Part shown: positions 41,863-49,995 of the stretch, in pieces
Layout of the letters: the number at the start of each line of letters is the position of its first letter
Position numbering within the stretch: position 1 is the stretch's first letter
From: Chloroflexota bacterium
GTDB taxonomy: Bacteria; Chloroflexota; Anaerolineae; Anaerolineales; Anaerolineaceae
Assembly: GCA_023381565.1 (NCBI GenBank)
Contig: JAMCRR010000078.1
Coordinates: forward strand, 1-49,995
Length of the DNA: 49,995 nt
Direction: 5' to 3'
Notes under the pieces: model-generated
Database searches by the model: none
The model's input: only the letters and a program-made list of their open reading frames with translations
Told to the model about the DNA's origin: nothing
Program-made: the position numbers and the translations under genes

Positions 41863-42930
41863 ATGATGGAAGAATTGGTGATTAATCTCCACATGCATAC
41901 AACCTACTCCGATGGTCGCGGCAGCCATGCCGATATCGCCCGTGCCGGCCTCAAATCGGGGTTAGACGCCGTGATCGTCACCGATCATAACGTGTTGGTC
42001 AATGGGATGGAAGGTTTCACCGAGGCAAACGGGCGCCGGCTGTTGATGCTGGTCGGGGAAGAAATCCACGACCAGGCCCGGCAACCTCAGAAGAACCACT
42101 TGCTGGCAATCGGAGCCGGACGCGAGCTGGCGCCTTTTGCCAGAGACCCGCAGCAGCTCATCAACCTGGTCCGGCAAGCCGGGGGGTTGGCTTTCATCGC
42201 CCACCCGGTGGATCCGGAGCTGCCGGCTTTCGGCGAAGATGACATCTCCTGGGTAGATTGGAGCGTGCAGGGATTCACCGGCATCGAGCTGTGGAACGGC
42301 TTCAGTGAGTTAAAAACGGTTATCAAGCATCGCTATGAGGCCTTATTTTACGCATTCTTCCCCCAATATATCGCCCGCGGTCCTCTGCGCGAAACCCTCC
42401 AGCGCTGGGATCAGCTGAACATTGGCAGCGGGCGAATCGTCGCCGTGGGCGGCTCAGATGCCCACGCGCTGCGTAAAACCCTCGGTCCGCTCAGGGCGAC
42501 TCTTTTCCCCTACGAGTTCCATTTCCGGGCGATCAACACCCATCTCTACACGCCATCGCGCCTGACCGGCAACCTGATGGAAGATCGCTCCATGATACTC
42601 TCTGCCTTGCGCCTCGGCCATGCATTTATCGGGTACGACCTGCCGGCCTCGACGCGCGGCTTTCGCTATACCGGCCAGGGAAGGGATCAAACCGTCTTGC
42701 CCGGAGATGAAATCTCTGCTTCAGGCGGAGTGACGCTTCAAATCCACCTGCCGCGACCGGCGGAATGCATTTTGATCAAAGACGGTAAACCACTCAAAAC
42801 CTGGGAAAACCGGGTCAATTTCACGCATATCACCTCCTCGCCCGGAGTCTATCGGGTGGAGGCATATCTGCATGCGTTTGGCCAGCGCAGGGGTTGGATC
42901 TTCAGCAACCCGATCTACATCCGAGATTAA
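41863..42930 (+). CDS. PHP-domain metal-dependent phosphoesterase
   Basis: A 355-residue protein. The PHP active site is complete: NLHMHTTYSDGRGS, VTDHN, an HP pair in IAHPVDPE and GGSDAH. Residues ~275-355 form an extra beta domain (GGVTLQIHLPRPAECILIKDG) that may be Ig-like. PHP proteins hydrolyse nucleotide or sugar phosphates with a trinuclear metal centre; the substrate is unknown. It starts at ATG 41863 or 41866, back to back with the secG promoter. The deacylase gene begins 3 bp downstream. Confidence 0.87.
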   Translation: MMEELVINLHMHTTYSDGRGSHADIARAGLKSGLDAVIVTDHNVLVNGMEGFTEANGRRLLMLVGEEIHDQARQPQKNHLLAIGAGRELAPFARDPQQLINLVRQAGGLAFIAHPVDPELPAFGEDDISWVDWSVQGFTGIELWNGFSELKTVIKHRYEALFYAFFPQYIARGPLRETLQRWDQLNIGSGRIVAVGGSDAHALRKTLGPLRATLFPYEFHFRAINTHLYTPSRLTGNLMEDRSMILSALRLGHAFIGYDLPASTRGFRYTGQGRDQTVLPGDEISASGGVTLQIHLPRPAECILIKDGKPLKTWENRVNFTHITSSPGVYRVEAYLHAFGQRRGWIFSNPIYIRD

Positions 42931-42933
42931 CCC

Positions 42934-43419
42934 ATGATCGCCAATAACGTCACTCGCCTGCTGCAGTCACGCAAGATTCCCTTCAGCGCGTTCGAACTTC
43001 CCGCCGAGAAACTGGGTGCTCAGGAGACTGCGCAGATCCTTGGAGTATCTGCGGAGATCGTCTTCAAAACGATCGTTATTACCCGCGAAAAAGGCAAGCC
43101 GATCCTCGCAGTTATCCCAGGAAACCACGAAACAGATCTCAAAGCCGTCGCAACCGCCCTGGGGGAGAAAAAAGTACATCTCCCCACGGAACGAGAAGCC
43201 GAGCGCCTGACAGGTTTGCAGGCGGGGGGGATATCGCCTCTCGCCTTGCTCCATAAGGGTTTCCTGGTGCTGGTCGACCGATCTGCCCTGGAGCAACCCG
43301 AGATTCACATCTCCGGAGGGCAGAGGGGGTTGAATATCCGTCTGAAAGCGGCAGACCTTATCAAGCTGACTGAAGCGCGCGTAGCGACAATCAGCCTGCC
43401 GATTGGGGCTACCCTTTAA
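42934..43419 (+). CDS. YbaK/EbsC-type aminoacyl-tRNA deacylase
   Basis: A 161-residue editing enzyme that removes cysteine from mischarged tRNA-Pro or a related misacylated t[21 protein letters not shown] is the N-terminus, [20 protein letters not shown] holds the conserved Lys, and [20 protein letters not shown] contains the GxxxPxG-like loop. The length is typical of Cys-tRNA(Pro) deacylases. It starts 3 bp after the PHP gene. Its last 11 bases overlap the 3' end of rtcB on the other strand, with no terminator between. Confidence 0.88.
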   Translation: MIANNVTRLLQSRKIPFSAFELPAEKLGAQETAQILGVSAEIVFKTIVITREKGKPILAVIPGNHETDLKAVATALGEKKVHLPTEREAERLTGLQAGGISPLALLHKGFLVLVDRSALEQPEIHISGGQRGLNIRLKAADLIKLTEARVATISLPIGATL

Positions 43420-44860
43420 TCACTGCCACGGGTGTCAACCGGGCGACCATGCGGGCAATACCGGCTGCAACGACCGTTTTCACAACCTCATCAACATCTT
43501 TATAAGCCACTGGGGCTTCTTCCGCTAAGCCCGCAAGCGACCCAGCCCGCACCTGGATGCCCTTTGCTTCCAGCTCAGTCTTAAGCTGCTCGCCGCGCAC
43601 CTCCCGTTTCGCCTGATGCCGGCTGAGCACCCGCCCGGCTCCATGACAGGCCGATCCATACGAGCGTTCCATGCTCTCCTGCGTCCCTACGAGCACCCAT
43701 GAGGCGGTTCCCATGCTACCCGGTACGAGCACCGGCTGCCCGTATGGGGCAAATTCGAGCGGCAGGCCCGGCGTACCGGGACCGAAGGCGCGTGTGGCAC
43801 CCTTGCGGTGAACGCATACTTTCACCTTCTCGCCGGCAATCGTGTGCGTTTCAATTTTGCCCATGTTGTGTGCGATGTCGTAGACCTGGGACAGCTGCCA
43901 GTTGCGGGTTTTCACAGCAAAGACTTCATGGAAAGCCTGACGTGCTGCATTTGCCAGGAGCTGGCGGTTGGCGAAGGCATAATTCGCTGACGCCCGCATA
44001 GCAGCCAGATAGTCTTTCCCTTCGGGGGAATCCATCGGCGCGCAAACCAGCTCACGGTCGGGTAGCCGGATATTGTAGCGCTTCACCACGCTCTGGAAGG
44101 ACTGTACGTAGTCGGTGCAGACCTGGTGCCCGAAACCGCGCGAGCCGCAGTGGATCTGGACCACCAGACAACCTTCGAATAACCCCATAGCTTGAGCCAC
44201 CTCGGGGTGATAAATTTCTTTGACGACGTCGACTTCGATAAAATGGTTTCCCGCTCCAAGGGACCCAAGCTGCCCCTGGCCGCGTTCTTTAGCCCTGCGA
44301 CTGACTTTCGCAGGGTCGGCGCCTTCCACGCACCCGCCTTCTTCTGTGCGCCGGATATCTTGCTCCTCAGCCATGCCCTTCTTAAGCGCCCAGCGAGCGC
44401 CCTGCCGGCAAACCTGATCCAGTTCGGGCTGCGTGAGGTGAACGACTCCTTTGGCTCCTACCCCGCTGGGACAGCGCTGGTTGATTGCCGAGGCCAGAAG
44501 GTTAATTTCTGCGCGTGCGGCTTCAAGCTCCACCCGGCTGGAGAGCAATCTCACCCCGCAGTTGATGTCGTAACCGATTGCACCCGGTGAGATGATCCCC
44601 TCCGGATAGCGCGTGGCGGCCACACCCCCGATGGGGAACCCATACCCCTGGTGGACGTCGGGCATGACCACCACCGGACCGGCCAGCCCCATCAGTGTCG
44701 CCGCGTTGACGGCCTGCTCGAAGGATTGGTCGCCAAGAGCTGCTTCCAGCAGATTTCGAGTGGCAAAGACGCGCACGGGCTGGCGCATGTCGCCACGGTA
44801 GCTGGTGGGTATCTCCCATTCGTATTCCCGGATTTTCTTGAAGGTCTGTAGCTGGATCAT
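43409..44860 (-). CDS. rtcB: RNA-splicing ligase RtcB
   Basis: A 483-residue GTP-dependent RNA ligase joining 2',3'-cyclic phosphate and 5'-OH ends. Metal and GMP motifs are all present: [47 protein letters not shown] and [12 protein letters not shown], which carries the guanylated His. GGAGGACAGG precedes the ATG. It follows archease by 42 bp in the same direction, the standard RtcB-archease pairing. It serves tRNA splicing or RNA repair; no intron-containing tRNA is visible in the window. Confidence 0.96.
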   Translation of the reverse strand: MIQLQTFKKIREYEWEIPTSYRGDMRQPVRVFATRNLLEAALGDQSFEQAVNAATLMGLAGPVVVMPDVHQGYGFPIGGVAATRYPEGIISPGAIGYDINCGVRLLSSRVELEAARAEINLLASAINQRCPSGVGAKGVVHLTQPELDQVCRQGARWALKKGMAEEQDIRRTEEGGCVEGADPAKVSRRAKERGQGQLGSLGAGNHFIEVDVVKEIYHPEVAQAMGLFEGCLVVQIHCGSRGFGHQVCTDYVQSFQSVVKRYNIRLPDRELVCAPMDSPEGKDYLAAMRASANYAFANRQLLANAARQAFHEVFAVKTRNWQLSQVYDIAHNMGKIETHTIAGEKVKVCVHRKGATRAFGPGTPGLPLEFAPYGQPVLVPGSMGTASWVLVGTQESMERSYGSACHGAGRVLSRHQAKREVRGEQLKTELEAKGIQVRAGSLAGLAEEAPVAYKDVDEVVKTVVAAGIARMVARLTPVAVIKG

Positions 44861-44902
44861 CCTGTCCTCCTATCCAACCGACCGGTTCCGGTTGCCGCTT
44901 AG

Positions 44903-45319
44903 CTATACATCGAAAACGAGGGTCGTTTCTAACCGGTCATCCACCTGGCGAACGTGTAAATCGTGGTACGTGACCGCCTTGATCTCTTTCGTTTGGAAAA
45001 CCACCGGGGCGCCTTCCAGTTCTGCCTGCAGATGCTGCCCTTCCAGCCGGAAATCAATCCTGTCGAATCCCAGCCCTTCCTGCTCCATTAAATAAAGCAA
45101 CTCTGAAAGGAAGGCAACCAGCAGCCCTTCCAGGTCTTCTGCCTCGAGGTCGACTTTTTTTTGGCGGCGCGGTCCGGCTGCCAGGCGGGTGTCCATCAGA
45201 GCGTACATGCCGCGCGCGGCCTGTTCGAGCAGTGCAGTCGGATTATCCGCCCAAACGTCCAGCGCCCAATCTGCGGTGTGAGGTCGCTCTCGATAACCTG
45301 CCGATTCAACCGGTCTCAT
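44903..45319 (-). CDS. archease, RtcB activator
   Basis: A 138-residue protein that speeds the guanylylation of RtcB and allows multiple turnovers. GYRERPHTADWALDVWADN is the N-terminal signature with the conserved Asp. VDLEAEDLEGLLVAFLSELL and KAVTYHDLHV match the central helix and the C-terminal metal-site region. The ATG at 45319 is chosen because the family starts here. The frame is open to 45382, but a palindromic -10 box lies between, so the upstream part is probably untranscribed. The leader would be about 5 nt. Confidence 0.92.
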   Translation of the reverse strand: MRPVESAGYRERPHTADWALDVWADNPTALLEQAARGMYALMDTRLAAGPRRQKKVDLEAEDLEGLLVAFLSELLYLMEQEGLGFDRIDFRLEGQHLQAELEGAPVVFQTKEIKAVTYHDLHVRQVDDRLETTLVFDV

Positions 45320-45325
45320 GCCTTT

Positions 45326-45339
45326 GGTATAATTATACC
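45326..45339. promoter_or_regulatory. palindromic bidirectional -10 box
   Basis: GGTATAATTATACC is a perfect 14-bp palindrome containing overlapping TATAAT boxes on both strands (plus 45328-45333, minus 45337-45332), each with G at the extended -10 position. It serves archease on the minus strand and the FHA gene on the plus strand. Confidence 0.65.
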
Positions 45340-45359
45340 CATGTGAAAGGTCTTTACTG

Positions 45360-46190
45360 ATGAAAGATCGTCTCGACCGCATGGAGTTACGCTTGCAAGC
45401 CCTGGTCGAGGGTGGCTTTGCTTCTTTGCTTCCCTGGGGAAACCCGCGCCATACTCTGGCTCACCGGCTGGTAGCCGCAATGCAGGAGAATCTGGTTGTA
45501 GATGCATCCGGGCGCAGCCTGGCTCCAAATGTGTATACCATCTCAGTGCATCCCGAGAAGCTGCCATATTGGCAGGCCGAGCAGCCCTATTTGGAGCAGA
45601 TAGCCCAGCAGATCGCGCGGATCGCGGCGGATGCCGATATTCATTTTGCTGCCTCGCCAGAGCTGCGCTTGAGCGCAGATGCGAACCTTCCCCTGGCTGA
45701 ATACCGCCTTTCTCTTGCCCGTGAGAGAAGCACTGTGCACGAAACAGCTGCCATGCCTCCTTCCACCTCAGAAATGGTAAGGAACAATCGCAAGGTCCCT
45801 CTGAATGCATTCTTGATCGTGGATGGAAAGCAAATTTTTCCATTAAAACAGCCCGTGGTCAATATCGGCCGCCGCCCTGATAACCACCTGGTTTTGGACG
45901 ATCCGCGTATCTCGCGCGCCCACGCCCAGCTGCGGGCAATTCACGGACGGTACACTCTTTTCGATCTGAATTCGACCGGGGGCACCTACGTCAACGGACA
46001 GAGGGTCGCACGTTACGACCTCAATCCCGGCGATGTCATTTCCATTGCGGGGGTGCCTCTCATCTACGGGCAGGACATCCAAACCGTGCTGCCAGACCAA
46101 CCCGCATCCACCGCGGGTATTCCACCGGGTACTACACAAAGCCTATCGACTGTGGTTCCCGATCGCCATCGAAAAAAACACGACCGATGA
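45360..46190 (+). CDS. fhaA: FhaA-like protein (DUF3662 plus FHA domain)
   Basis: A 276-residue cytosolic protein. Residues ~3-125 match the FhaA N-terminal domain (DUF3662), with LEALVEGGF-like RLQALVEGGFASLLPWG, YTISVHPEKLPYW, then a linker. The FHA domain is at ~155-235: VNIGRRPDNHLVLDDPRISR, then STGGTYVNGQ, with the phosphothreonine-binding Arg, Ser and Asn. A Pro/Thr-rich tail follows. In mycobacteria FhaA binds phosphorylated MviN and regulates peptidoglycan synthesis. It overlaps the next FHA gene by 4 nt (ATGA). GAAAGG serves as a modest ribosome-binding site. Confidence 0.9.
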   Translation: MKDRLDRMELRLQALVEGGFASLLPWGNPRHTLAHRLVAAMQENLVVDASGRSLAPNVYTISVHPEKLPYWQAEQPYLEQIAQQIARIAADADIHFAASPELRLSADANLPLAEYRLSLARERSTVHETAAMPPSTSEMVRNNRKVPLNAFLIVDGKQIFPLKQPVVNIGRRPDNHLVLDDPRISRAHAQLRAIHGRYTLFDLNSTGGTYVNGQRVARYDLNPGDVISIAGVPLIYGQDIQTVLPDQPASTAGIPPGTTQSLSTVVPDRHRKKHDR

Positions 46191-46618
46191 CTGGTGTGAT
46201 CGTACTTTTTCTGCGCATTCTCCTGGCAGCCGTCTTGTATGCTTTCTTGGCCTGGGCTTTTTATTCGATCTGGCGAGATTTGCGCCAGCAGGGTGCCCTC
46301 CTGGATAAACGCAAGATCCCTTCGCTTCACCTGACCTGGCAAACCAACGGCCAGAAATATTCACGTTTGCTCAATCTTCCCGACTTGATTATCGGGCGCG
46401 ACCCGGCTTGCGAATGCCCCCTTCTTGACGAGACGGTTTCTGCACGCCACGCGCGCCTGTCTTACCATCACAACCAATGGTGGCTCGAAGACCTGAACTC
46501 TACGAACGGCACCTTCTTGAACCAGGAGAGACTCGATATCCCTGCCGTGGTGATATCGGGAGATGAGATTCGCTGCGGGCAGGTGAATCTTTCAACCAGC
46601 ATCGATGAAAAACATTAG
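46187..46618 (+). CDS. fhaB: FhaB-like membrane-anchored FHA protein
   Basis: A 143-residue protein. One N-terminal transmembrane helix (~3-27: VIVLFLRILLAAVLYAFLAW) is followed by a short linker and an FHA domain: LIIGRDPACECPLLDETVS, then RHARLSYHHNQWWLEDLNST and NGTFLN, with all phosphothreonine contacts. It corresponds to actinobacterial FhaB/FipA, which links PknA/PknB phosphorylation to cell division. It is translationally coupled to fhaA. No Ser/Thr kinase or phosphatase is in the window; they may lie beyond the end. Confidence 0.88.
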   Translation: MTGVIVLFLRILLAAVLYAFLAWAFYSIWRDLRQQGALLDKRKIPSLHLTWQTNGQKYSRLLNLPDLIIGRDPACECPLLDETVSARHARLSYHHNQWWLEDLNSTNGTFLNQERLDIPAVVISGDEIRCGQVNLSTSIDEKH

Positions 46619-46688
46619 CCATATCGATCATTCTCCCGACTGGCATGCAAACCGGTTGCGGATTTATTTCGGCGAATACCGGAGGTAA
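46605..46688 (+). CDS. possible 27-residue coupling ORF between fhaB and MTAP
   Basis: An ATG inside the end of fhaB, in another frame, opens 27 codons (MKNISHIDHSPDWHANRLRI...). It stops at TAA two bases before the MTAP ATG. Its last codons contain the CGGAGGTAA that is the MTAP ribosome-binding site. Translation through it would deliver ribosomes to MTAP. It has no recognisable homology and may be chance. Confidence 0.3.
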   Translation: MKNISHIDHSPDWHANRLRIYFGEYRR

Positions 46689-46690
46689 AC

Positions 46691-47566
46691 ATGAAACCAG
46701 AAGCTCCCTCGCTCGCCATCATCGGCGGATCGGGTCTGTACGCAATGGATCAGCTCAGCGAAATCCAGACCTATGACCTCACTACCCCGTTTGGTAAACC
46801 GAGCGCGCCCCTGGTGGTAGGGACTCTGGCCGGCCGGCGCGTGGCTTTCCTCGCCCGCCACGGCATCGGGCACTCGATCTCGCCGAGCGAGATCAATTAC
46901 CGTGCGAATATTTATGCCCTCAAGTCCCTGGGATGCGAACGGATTGTCAGTATCAGCGCCTGCGGCTCTCTGCGCGAAGATTATGCCCCGGGTCAGATCG
47001 TCATCCCCGACCAGCTTTTCGATTTCACACGCGGCGATCGACAACGAACCTTCTTTGAGGGCGGATTGGTGGCTCATATCGGCTCCGCTAACCCATTTTG
47101 CCCGGACCTCTCCGCGCAGCTAAATAAAGCCACTCAGGCTGCCGGTGGGACCGTCCACCAAGGCGGCACTTATATCACCATTGAGGGCCCGCGTTTTTCG
47201 ACACGCGCCGAATCTAACCTGTTCCGTACCTGGGGCATGTCCATCATCGGGATGACCGCCTCGCCAGAGGCTTTTCTTGCGCGCGAAGCGGAGATGTGCT
47301 ACGCCACAATGGCGCATGTTACCGATTATGACGTCTGGCACACCACCGAAGAACCGGTTTCCGTGGAAATGGTCGTGCGCACTCTCAACCAGAATACCCG
47401 GCTGGCTCAAGAAGCGCTCGTGCTCCTTGCCAGAAATCTGGAACCGGAGCGCTCCTGCGATTGCTCCCAGGCTTTGAAGAATGCTTTAATCACCTCCCAT
47501 GAAAAGATCCCTGCCAAGACCAGGCAGAAGCTCAGCCTCCTGATCGATAAATATCTGCCTCAGTGA
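46691..47566 (+). CDS. mtnP: S-methyl-5'-thioadenosine phosphorylase
   Basis: A 291-residue purine nucleoside phosphorylase of the MTAP type. It cleaves methylthioadenosine, the by-product of polyamine synthesis, to adenine and methylthioribose 1-phosphate. IIGGSGLY and ARHGIGH are the phosphate site. SACGSLREDYAPGQIVIPDQ and TIEGPRFSTRAESNL follow. GMTASPEAFLAREAEMCYAT and VTDYDVW form the base site with the Asp. Whether it prefers MTA or inosine cannot be fixed by eye. CGGAGG precedes the ATG. It separates fhaB from the SEDS gene and overlaps the latter by 4 nt. Confidence 0.92.
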   Translation: MKPEAPSLAIIGGSGLYAMDQLSEIQTYDLTTPFGKPSAPLVVGTLAGRRVAFLARHGIGHSISPSEINYRANIYALKSLGCERIVSISACGSLREDYAPGQIVIPDQLFDFTRGDRQRTFFEGGLVAHIGSANPFCPDLSAQLNKATQAAGGTVHQGGTYITIEGPRFSTRAESNLFRTWGMSIIGMTASPEAFLAREAEMCYATMAHVTDYDVWHTTEEPVSVEMVVRTLNQNTRLAQEALVLLARNLEPERSCDCSQALKNALITSHEKIPAKTRQKLSLLIDKYLPQ

Positions 47567-49995
47567 AAAACCTCTTCTCAGGATCGACGCCCGCCTCTTC
47601 AACTGACATCATTCAGAGCCGCCTGATCAAGGCCGCGGCCGGATTTCTATTCGTATACAGCCTCGTAATCACCTTGTCTCCCGCCGTCCGGGCACGCTCT
47701 TGGGCTGTGGCTTACCGTTGGGAACAATGGATCGGCTATCTCGTCTGGCTGGCCGGCTTCGTCATTGCTCACCGCTGGTTGAAGTCGCGCCTCCCTGAGC
47801 GCGATCCGTATTTGCTACCCATCGCCGCCCTGCTGACCGGATGGGGGCTGCTCGAAATCTGGCGCATCTCTCCCTCTTCCGGCCTGCGCCAGACACTCTG
47901 GCTGGCAGTTAGCCTCGGGCTTTTCAGCCTCGGTTTGCGGTTTGCCGATCATTTGGGGCTGCTGCGCCGGTACAAATATATTTTTCTCACTGGCGGGCTG
48001 CTGCTAACCAGCCTGACTCTGTTTTTTGGCACCTATCCGGATGGCGTGGGACCGCACCTGTGGCTGGGCTGCTGTGGGATTTACCTGCAGCCCTCTGAAC
48101 CCCTGAAATTGCTCCTGATCGTATACCTGGCTGCTTACCTGGCCGACTACTGGCTTTTAAGCCCCAGCCTACCACAGCTCCTTCTCCCCACCCTGGGTTT
48201 GATCGGGGTGTCGCTACTGCTGCTGGTCGCGCAAAGGGACCTGGGTACCGCCATCCTGTTCATCGCTATCTCAGCGATCATTCTCTATATCGCCTCGGGG
48301 CGCAGGCGTGTCATTGCCGCCAGTGTGGGATTGATCGCTGTGGCAGGCGCCATCGGTTACCTGGGCTTCGATGTTGTGCGCCTGCGCATAGAAGCCTGGC
48401 TTAATCCCTGGTTGGATCCCAGCGGCAGGTCTTATCAAATTGTCCAATCTCTGATCGCCATTGCCTCAGGCGGATTCTTCGGGCGCGGCCCTGGTTTAGG
48501 CAACCCAGGCCTGGTGCCCATCGCGCATTCGGATTTTATTTTTGCGGCAATTGCCGAAGAGACCGGTCTGCTGGGCGCCACCGGGCTGATCTTGCTGGTC
48601 GGTTTGCTCGTCCTGCGCGGCTTGCGCACGGCGCTCCACGCCCCGGATTCCTTCCAGCGTTACCTTGCCGCGGGGTGCGCCTCGTACCTGGGAGCGCAAA
48701 GCTTGCTCATCATCGGCGGAAATCTGCGTCTGTTCCCCCTCACCGGTGTGACCCTTCCGTTTGTCTCCTATGGGGGTTCGTCCCTGGTCACCTCGTTCTT
48801 AGCCCTCCTGCTGCTCGTCACCATAAGCAGCCAACCCGAGCGCGAACCAGCCTGGCTCCCATCCCCGAAGCCATACCTGTATGTAAGTGGGACCTTATTA
48901 GCCGGGTTAGCTCTGGCGGCTGTGATGACCGGCTGGTGGAGCGAGTACCACGCCCCGGCGCTCGTGCAGCGCAGCGACAACCCCCGGCGCGCCCTGTCCG
49001 ATGTCGATGTGAAGCGCGGCTCCTTACTCGATCGGAGTGGTTCCCCGCTCGATTACTCCTCCGGTTCTCCGGGCCAATACCAGCGTATCAGCGTTTATCC
49101 GCCCCTTTCGCCCGTCCTTGGCTATACGCAACTCGCCTACGGCCAGGCCGGACTCGAAGCCAGCCTCGACCCCGTCTTGCGCGGCCTCCAAGATAACCCA
49201 TCATCGCTCATCTGGTGGAATGCTCTGGTGTACAGCCAGCCGCCTCCCGGCCTGGATATCCGCCTGAGCCTGGACCTGAACCTCCAGAAACACGCCGACG
49301 CACTCCTGGGGTCCCATACCGGCGCTCTGGTCTTGCTTAACGCCCAGACCGGCGAAATCTTGGCCATGGCCTCACACCCTTACTTCGATCCCAACCGCTT
49401 GGATCAAGACTGGAACCAACTGATCAGCGATCCTTCTGCGCCGCTTTTGAACCGCGCCACTCAGGGAAAGTATCCGCCTGGTACCGTCCTGGGACCTTTC
49501 CTTCTCGCTCAGGTGGAAGATGGCGGATCCGTATCCGCTCTTCCTGAGAATCAGACCTACACGATCGAAGGGCAGCGGATTGAGTGCGTACGCCCACTCT
49601 CGGCTAATCTGGGATGGTTCGATTCGATCTCTGCCGGCTGCCCAGGCTCATTGGTGGCTTTGGGAGAACGATTGGGCGCAGTTCAGCTCATGAGTTTGTT
49701 TACAAAACTGGGCTTTTATTCCCAACCCGCAATCCCCCTGCCGTCGGCAAATCCCTCACCGGCCTCCCCGATCGAGCACGTCGACAAGGCTGCTCTTGGC
49801 ATGAATAACCTGACCGTCAGCCCCCTGCAAATGGCTCTGGCTTCTGCCGCGCTGAGTACAGATGGCCTCCGCCCCGCTCCGCGCATCGTGCTGGCAACAA
49901 ACATCACCAACCAGGGATGGATGGTAACGCCGCATTCAGCTCAGCCAACAAAAGCCTACACGCAAATTTCTCCAAACTTTGCCGGCTGCCCAGGC
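47563..49995 (+). CDS. SEDS glycosyltransferase fused to a degenerate PBP-like domain (3' end missing)
   Basis: At least 811 residues, running off the window. Residues ~15-430 are a RodA/FtsW-type SEDS peptidoglycan polymerase with about ten transmembrane helices. QPSE is at 176-179, QRDLGTA at 224-230, HSDFIFAAIAEE follows, and LPFVSYGGSS is at 398-407. After another helix (~445-465) a class-B PBP-like domain begins (RGSLLDRSG, 485-493; LNRATQGKYPPG). Its SxxK site reads T641-V-L-G644, lacking both Ser and Lys, and SxN reads G-C-P (692-694). It is therefore probably not a transpeptidase. The KTG position lies beyond the window. The start is GTG, overlapping the MTAP stop (GTGA). RodA and PbpA are separate in actinobacteria. 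Confidence 0.88.
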   Translation, partial: MKNLFSGSTPASSTDIIQSRLIKAAAGFLFVYSLVITLSPAVRARSWAVAYRWEQWIGYLVWLAGFVIAHRWLKSRLPERDPYLLPIAALLTGWGLLEIWRISPSSGLRQTLWLAVSLGLFSLGLRFADHLGLLRRYKYIFLTGGLLLTSLTLFFGTYPDGVGPHLWLGCCGIYLQPSEPLKLLLIVYLAAYLADYWLLSPSLPQLLLPTLGLIGVSLLLLVAQRDLGTAILFIAISAIILYIASGRRRVIAASVGLIAVAGAIGYLGFDVVRLRIEAWLNPWLDPSGRSYQIVQSLIAIASGGFFGRGPGLGNPGLVPIAHSDFIFAAIAEETGLLGATGLILLVGLLVLRGLRTALHAPDSFQRYLAAGCASYLGAQSLLIIGGNLRLFPLTGVTLPFVSYGGSSLVTSFLALLLLVTISSQPEREPAWLPSPKPYLYVSGTLLAGLALAAVMTGWWSEYHAPALVQRSDNPRRALSDVDVKRGSLLDRSGSPLDYSSGSPGQYQRISVYPPLSPVLGYTQLAYGQAGLEASLDPVLRGLQDNPSSLIWWNALVYSQPPPGLDIRLSLDLNLQKHADALLGSHTGALVLLNAQTGEILAMASHPYFDPNRLDQDWNQLISDPSAPLLNRATQGKYPPGTVLGPFLLAQVEDGGSVSALPENQTYTIEGQRIECVRPLSANLGWFDSISAGCPGSLVALGERLGAVQLMSLFTKLGFYSQPAIPLPSANPSPASPIEHVDKAALGMNNLTVSPLQMALASAALSTDGLRPAPRIVLATNITNQGWMVTPHSAQPTKAYTQISPNFAGCPG

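Noticed and set aside
1..49995. CRISPR arrays, insertion sequences, phage genes, rRNA and tRNA
   Set aside because: No regularly spaced repeats, transposase or integrase motifs, or clover-leaf sequences were seen by inspection. A tRNA scan would be the decisive check.

Overview
The window reads as a chromosomal segment of a Chloroflexota bacterium, most likely of the Anaerolineae type. This is inferred from gene content rather than from a marker gene: a mevalonate-pathway decarboxylase of the kind described in Roseiflexus, a bacterial RtcB/archease pair, FHA-domain cell-wall genes in an actinobacterial-like order, SARP/BTAD regulation, PduO-type cobalamin metabolism, and moderate GC. There is no phage, insertion sequence, CRISPR array, rRNA or recognisable tRNA. 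Almost every reading frame belongs to a recognisable housekeeping or signalling family.

Layout. 1-3.4 kb: a zinc alcohol dehydrogenase, a HEAT-repeat protein on the minus strand, and a secreted CAP-domain protein. 3.4-7.8 kb: a sulfation locus, with cysC-cysD-cysN on the minus strand making PAPS and a divergent sulfotransferase that can use it. 8.1-13.7 kb: a large BTAD/AAA/TPR regulator, a small secreted protein, a membrane protein, an NmrA-like reductase and a small unknown protein. 14-17.6 kb: a mevalonate-pathway decarboxylase, the intramembrane protease RseP, a HEAT protein and an acylphosphatase. 17.7-27.6 kb: a Gly/Met-rich secreted protein and uvrB, then a minus-strand run pth-mfd-response regulator-histidine kinase, then a plus-strand RibD_C/DHFR-like gene. 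27.6-37.9 kb: radC, then a plus-strand run zinc-ribbon protein, PfkB kinase, parA, parB, two histidine kinases, a response regulator, an unknown 98-residue protein, a tandem-XRE protein, a TPR protein, a GNAT and a DsbA-like thioredoxin. 37.9-41.8 kb (minus): secG, an oligopeptide-type binding protein, an unknown protein, PduO and DUF554. 41.9-45.3 kb: a PHP phosphoesterase, a YbaK deacylase and the archease-rtcB pair. 45.4 kb to the end: fhaA, fhaB, MTA phosphorylase, and a SEDS glycosyltransferase fused to a penicillin-binding-protein-like domain that runs off the window.

The most interesting points are these. The SEDS-PBP fusion has lost the SxxK serine and lysine and the SxN motif in its transpeptidase-like part, and sits in an FHA cluster resembling the actinobacterial pknB/rodA/pbpA locus. 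CysN carries a C-terminal APS-kinase-like domain with a destroyed P-loop beside an intact stand-alone CysC. Three exact 11-bp-spaced TTCANA repeats lie upstream of the Gly/Met-rich secreted protein, close to an OmpR-type two-component system whose sensor kinase has a similar Gly/Met-rich extracytoplasmic stretch. A perfectly palindromic -10 box lies between archease and fhaA. Several genes have a TATAAT box 6-7 nt before the start codon, which predicts leaderless mRNAs. A kinase with an MshEN-like (possible c-di-GMP sensor) N-terminus lies in the parAB operon.

Family assignments come from reading the protein sequences without a database search. Promoter, operator and terminator calls come from inspection only.
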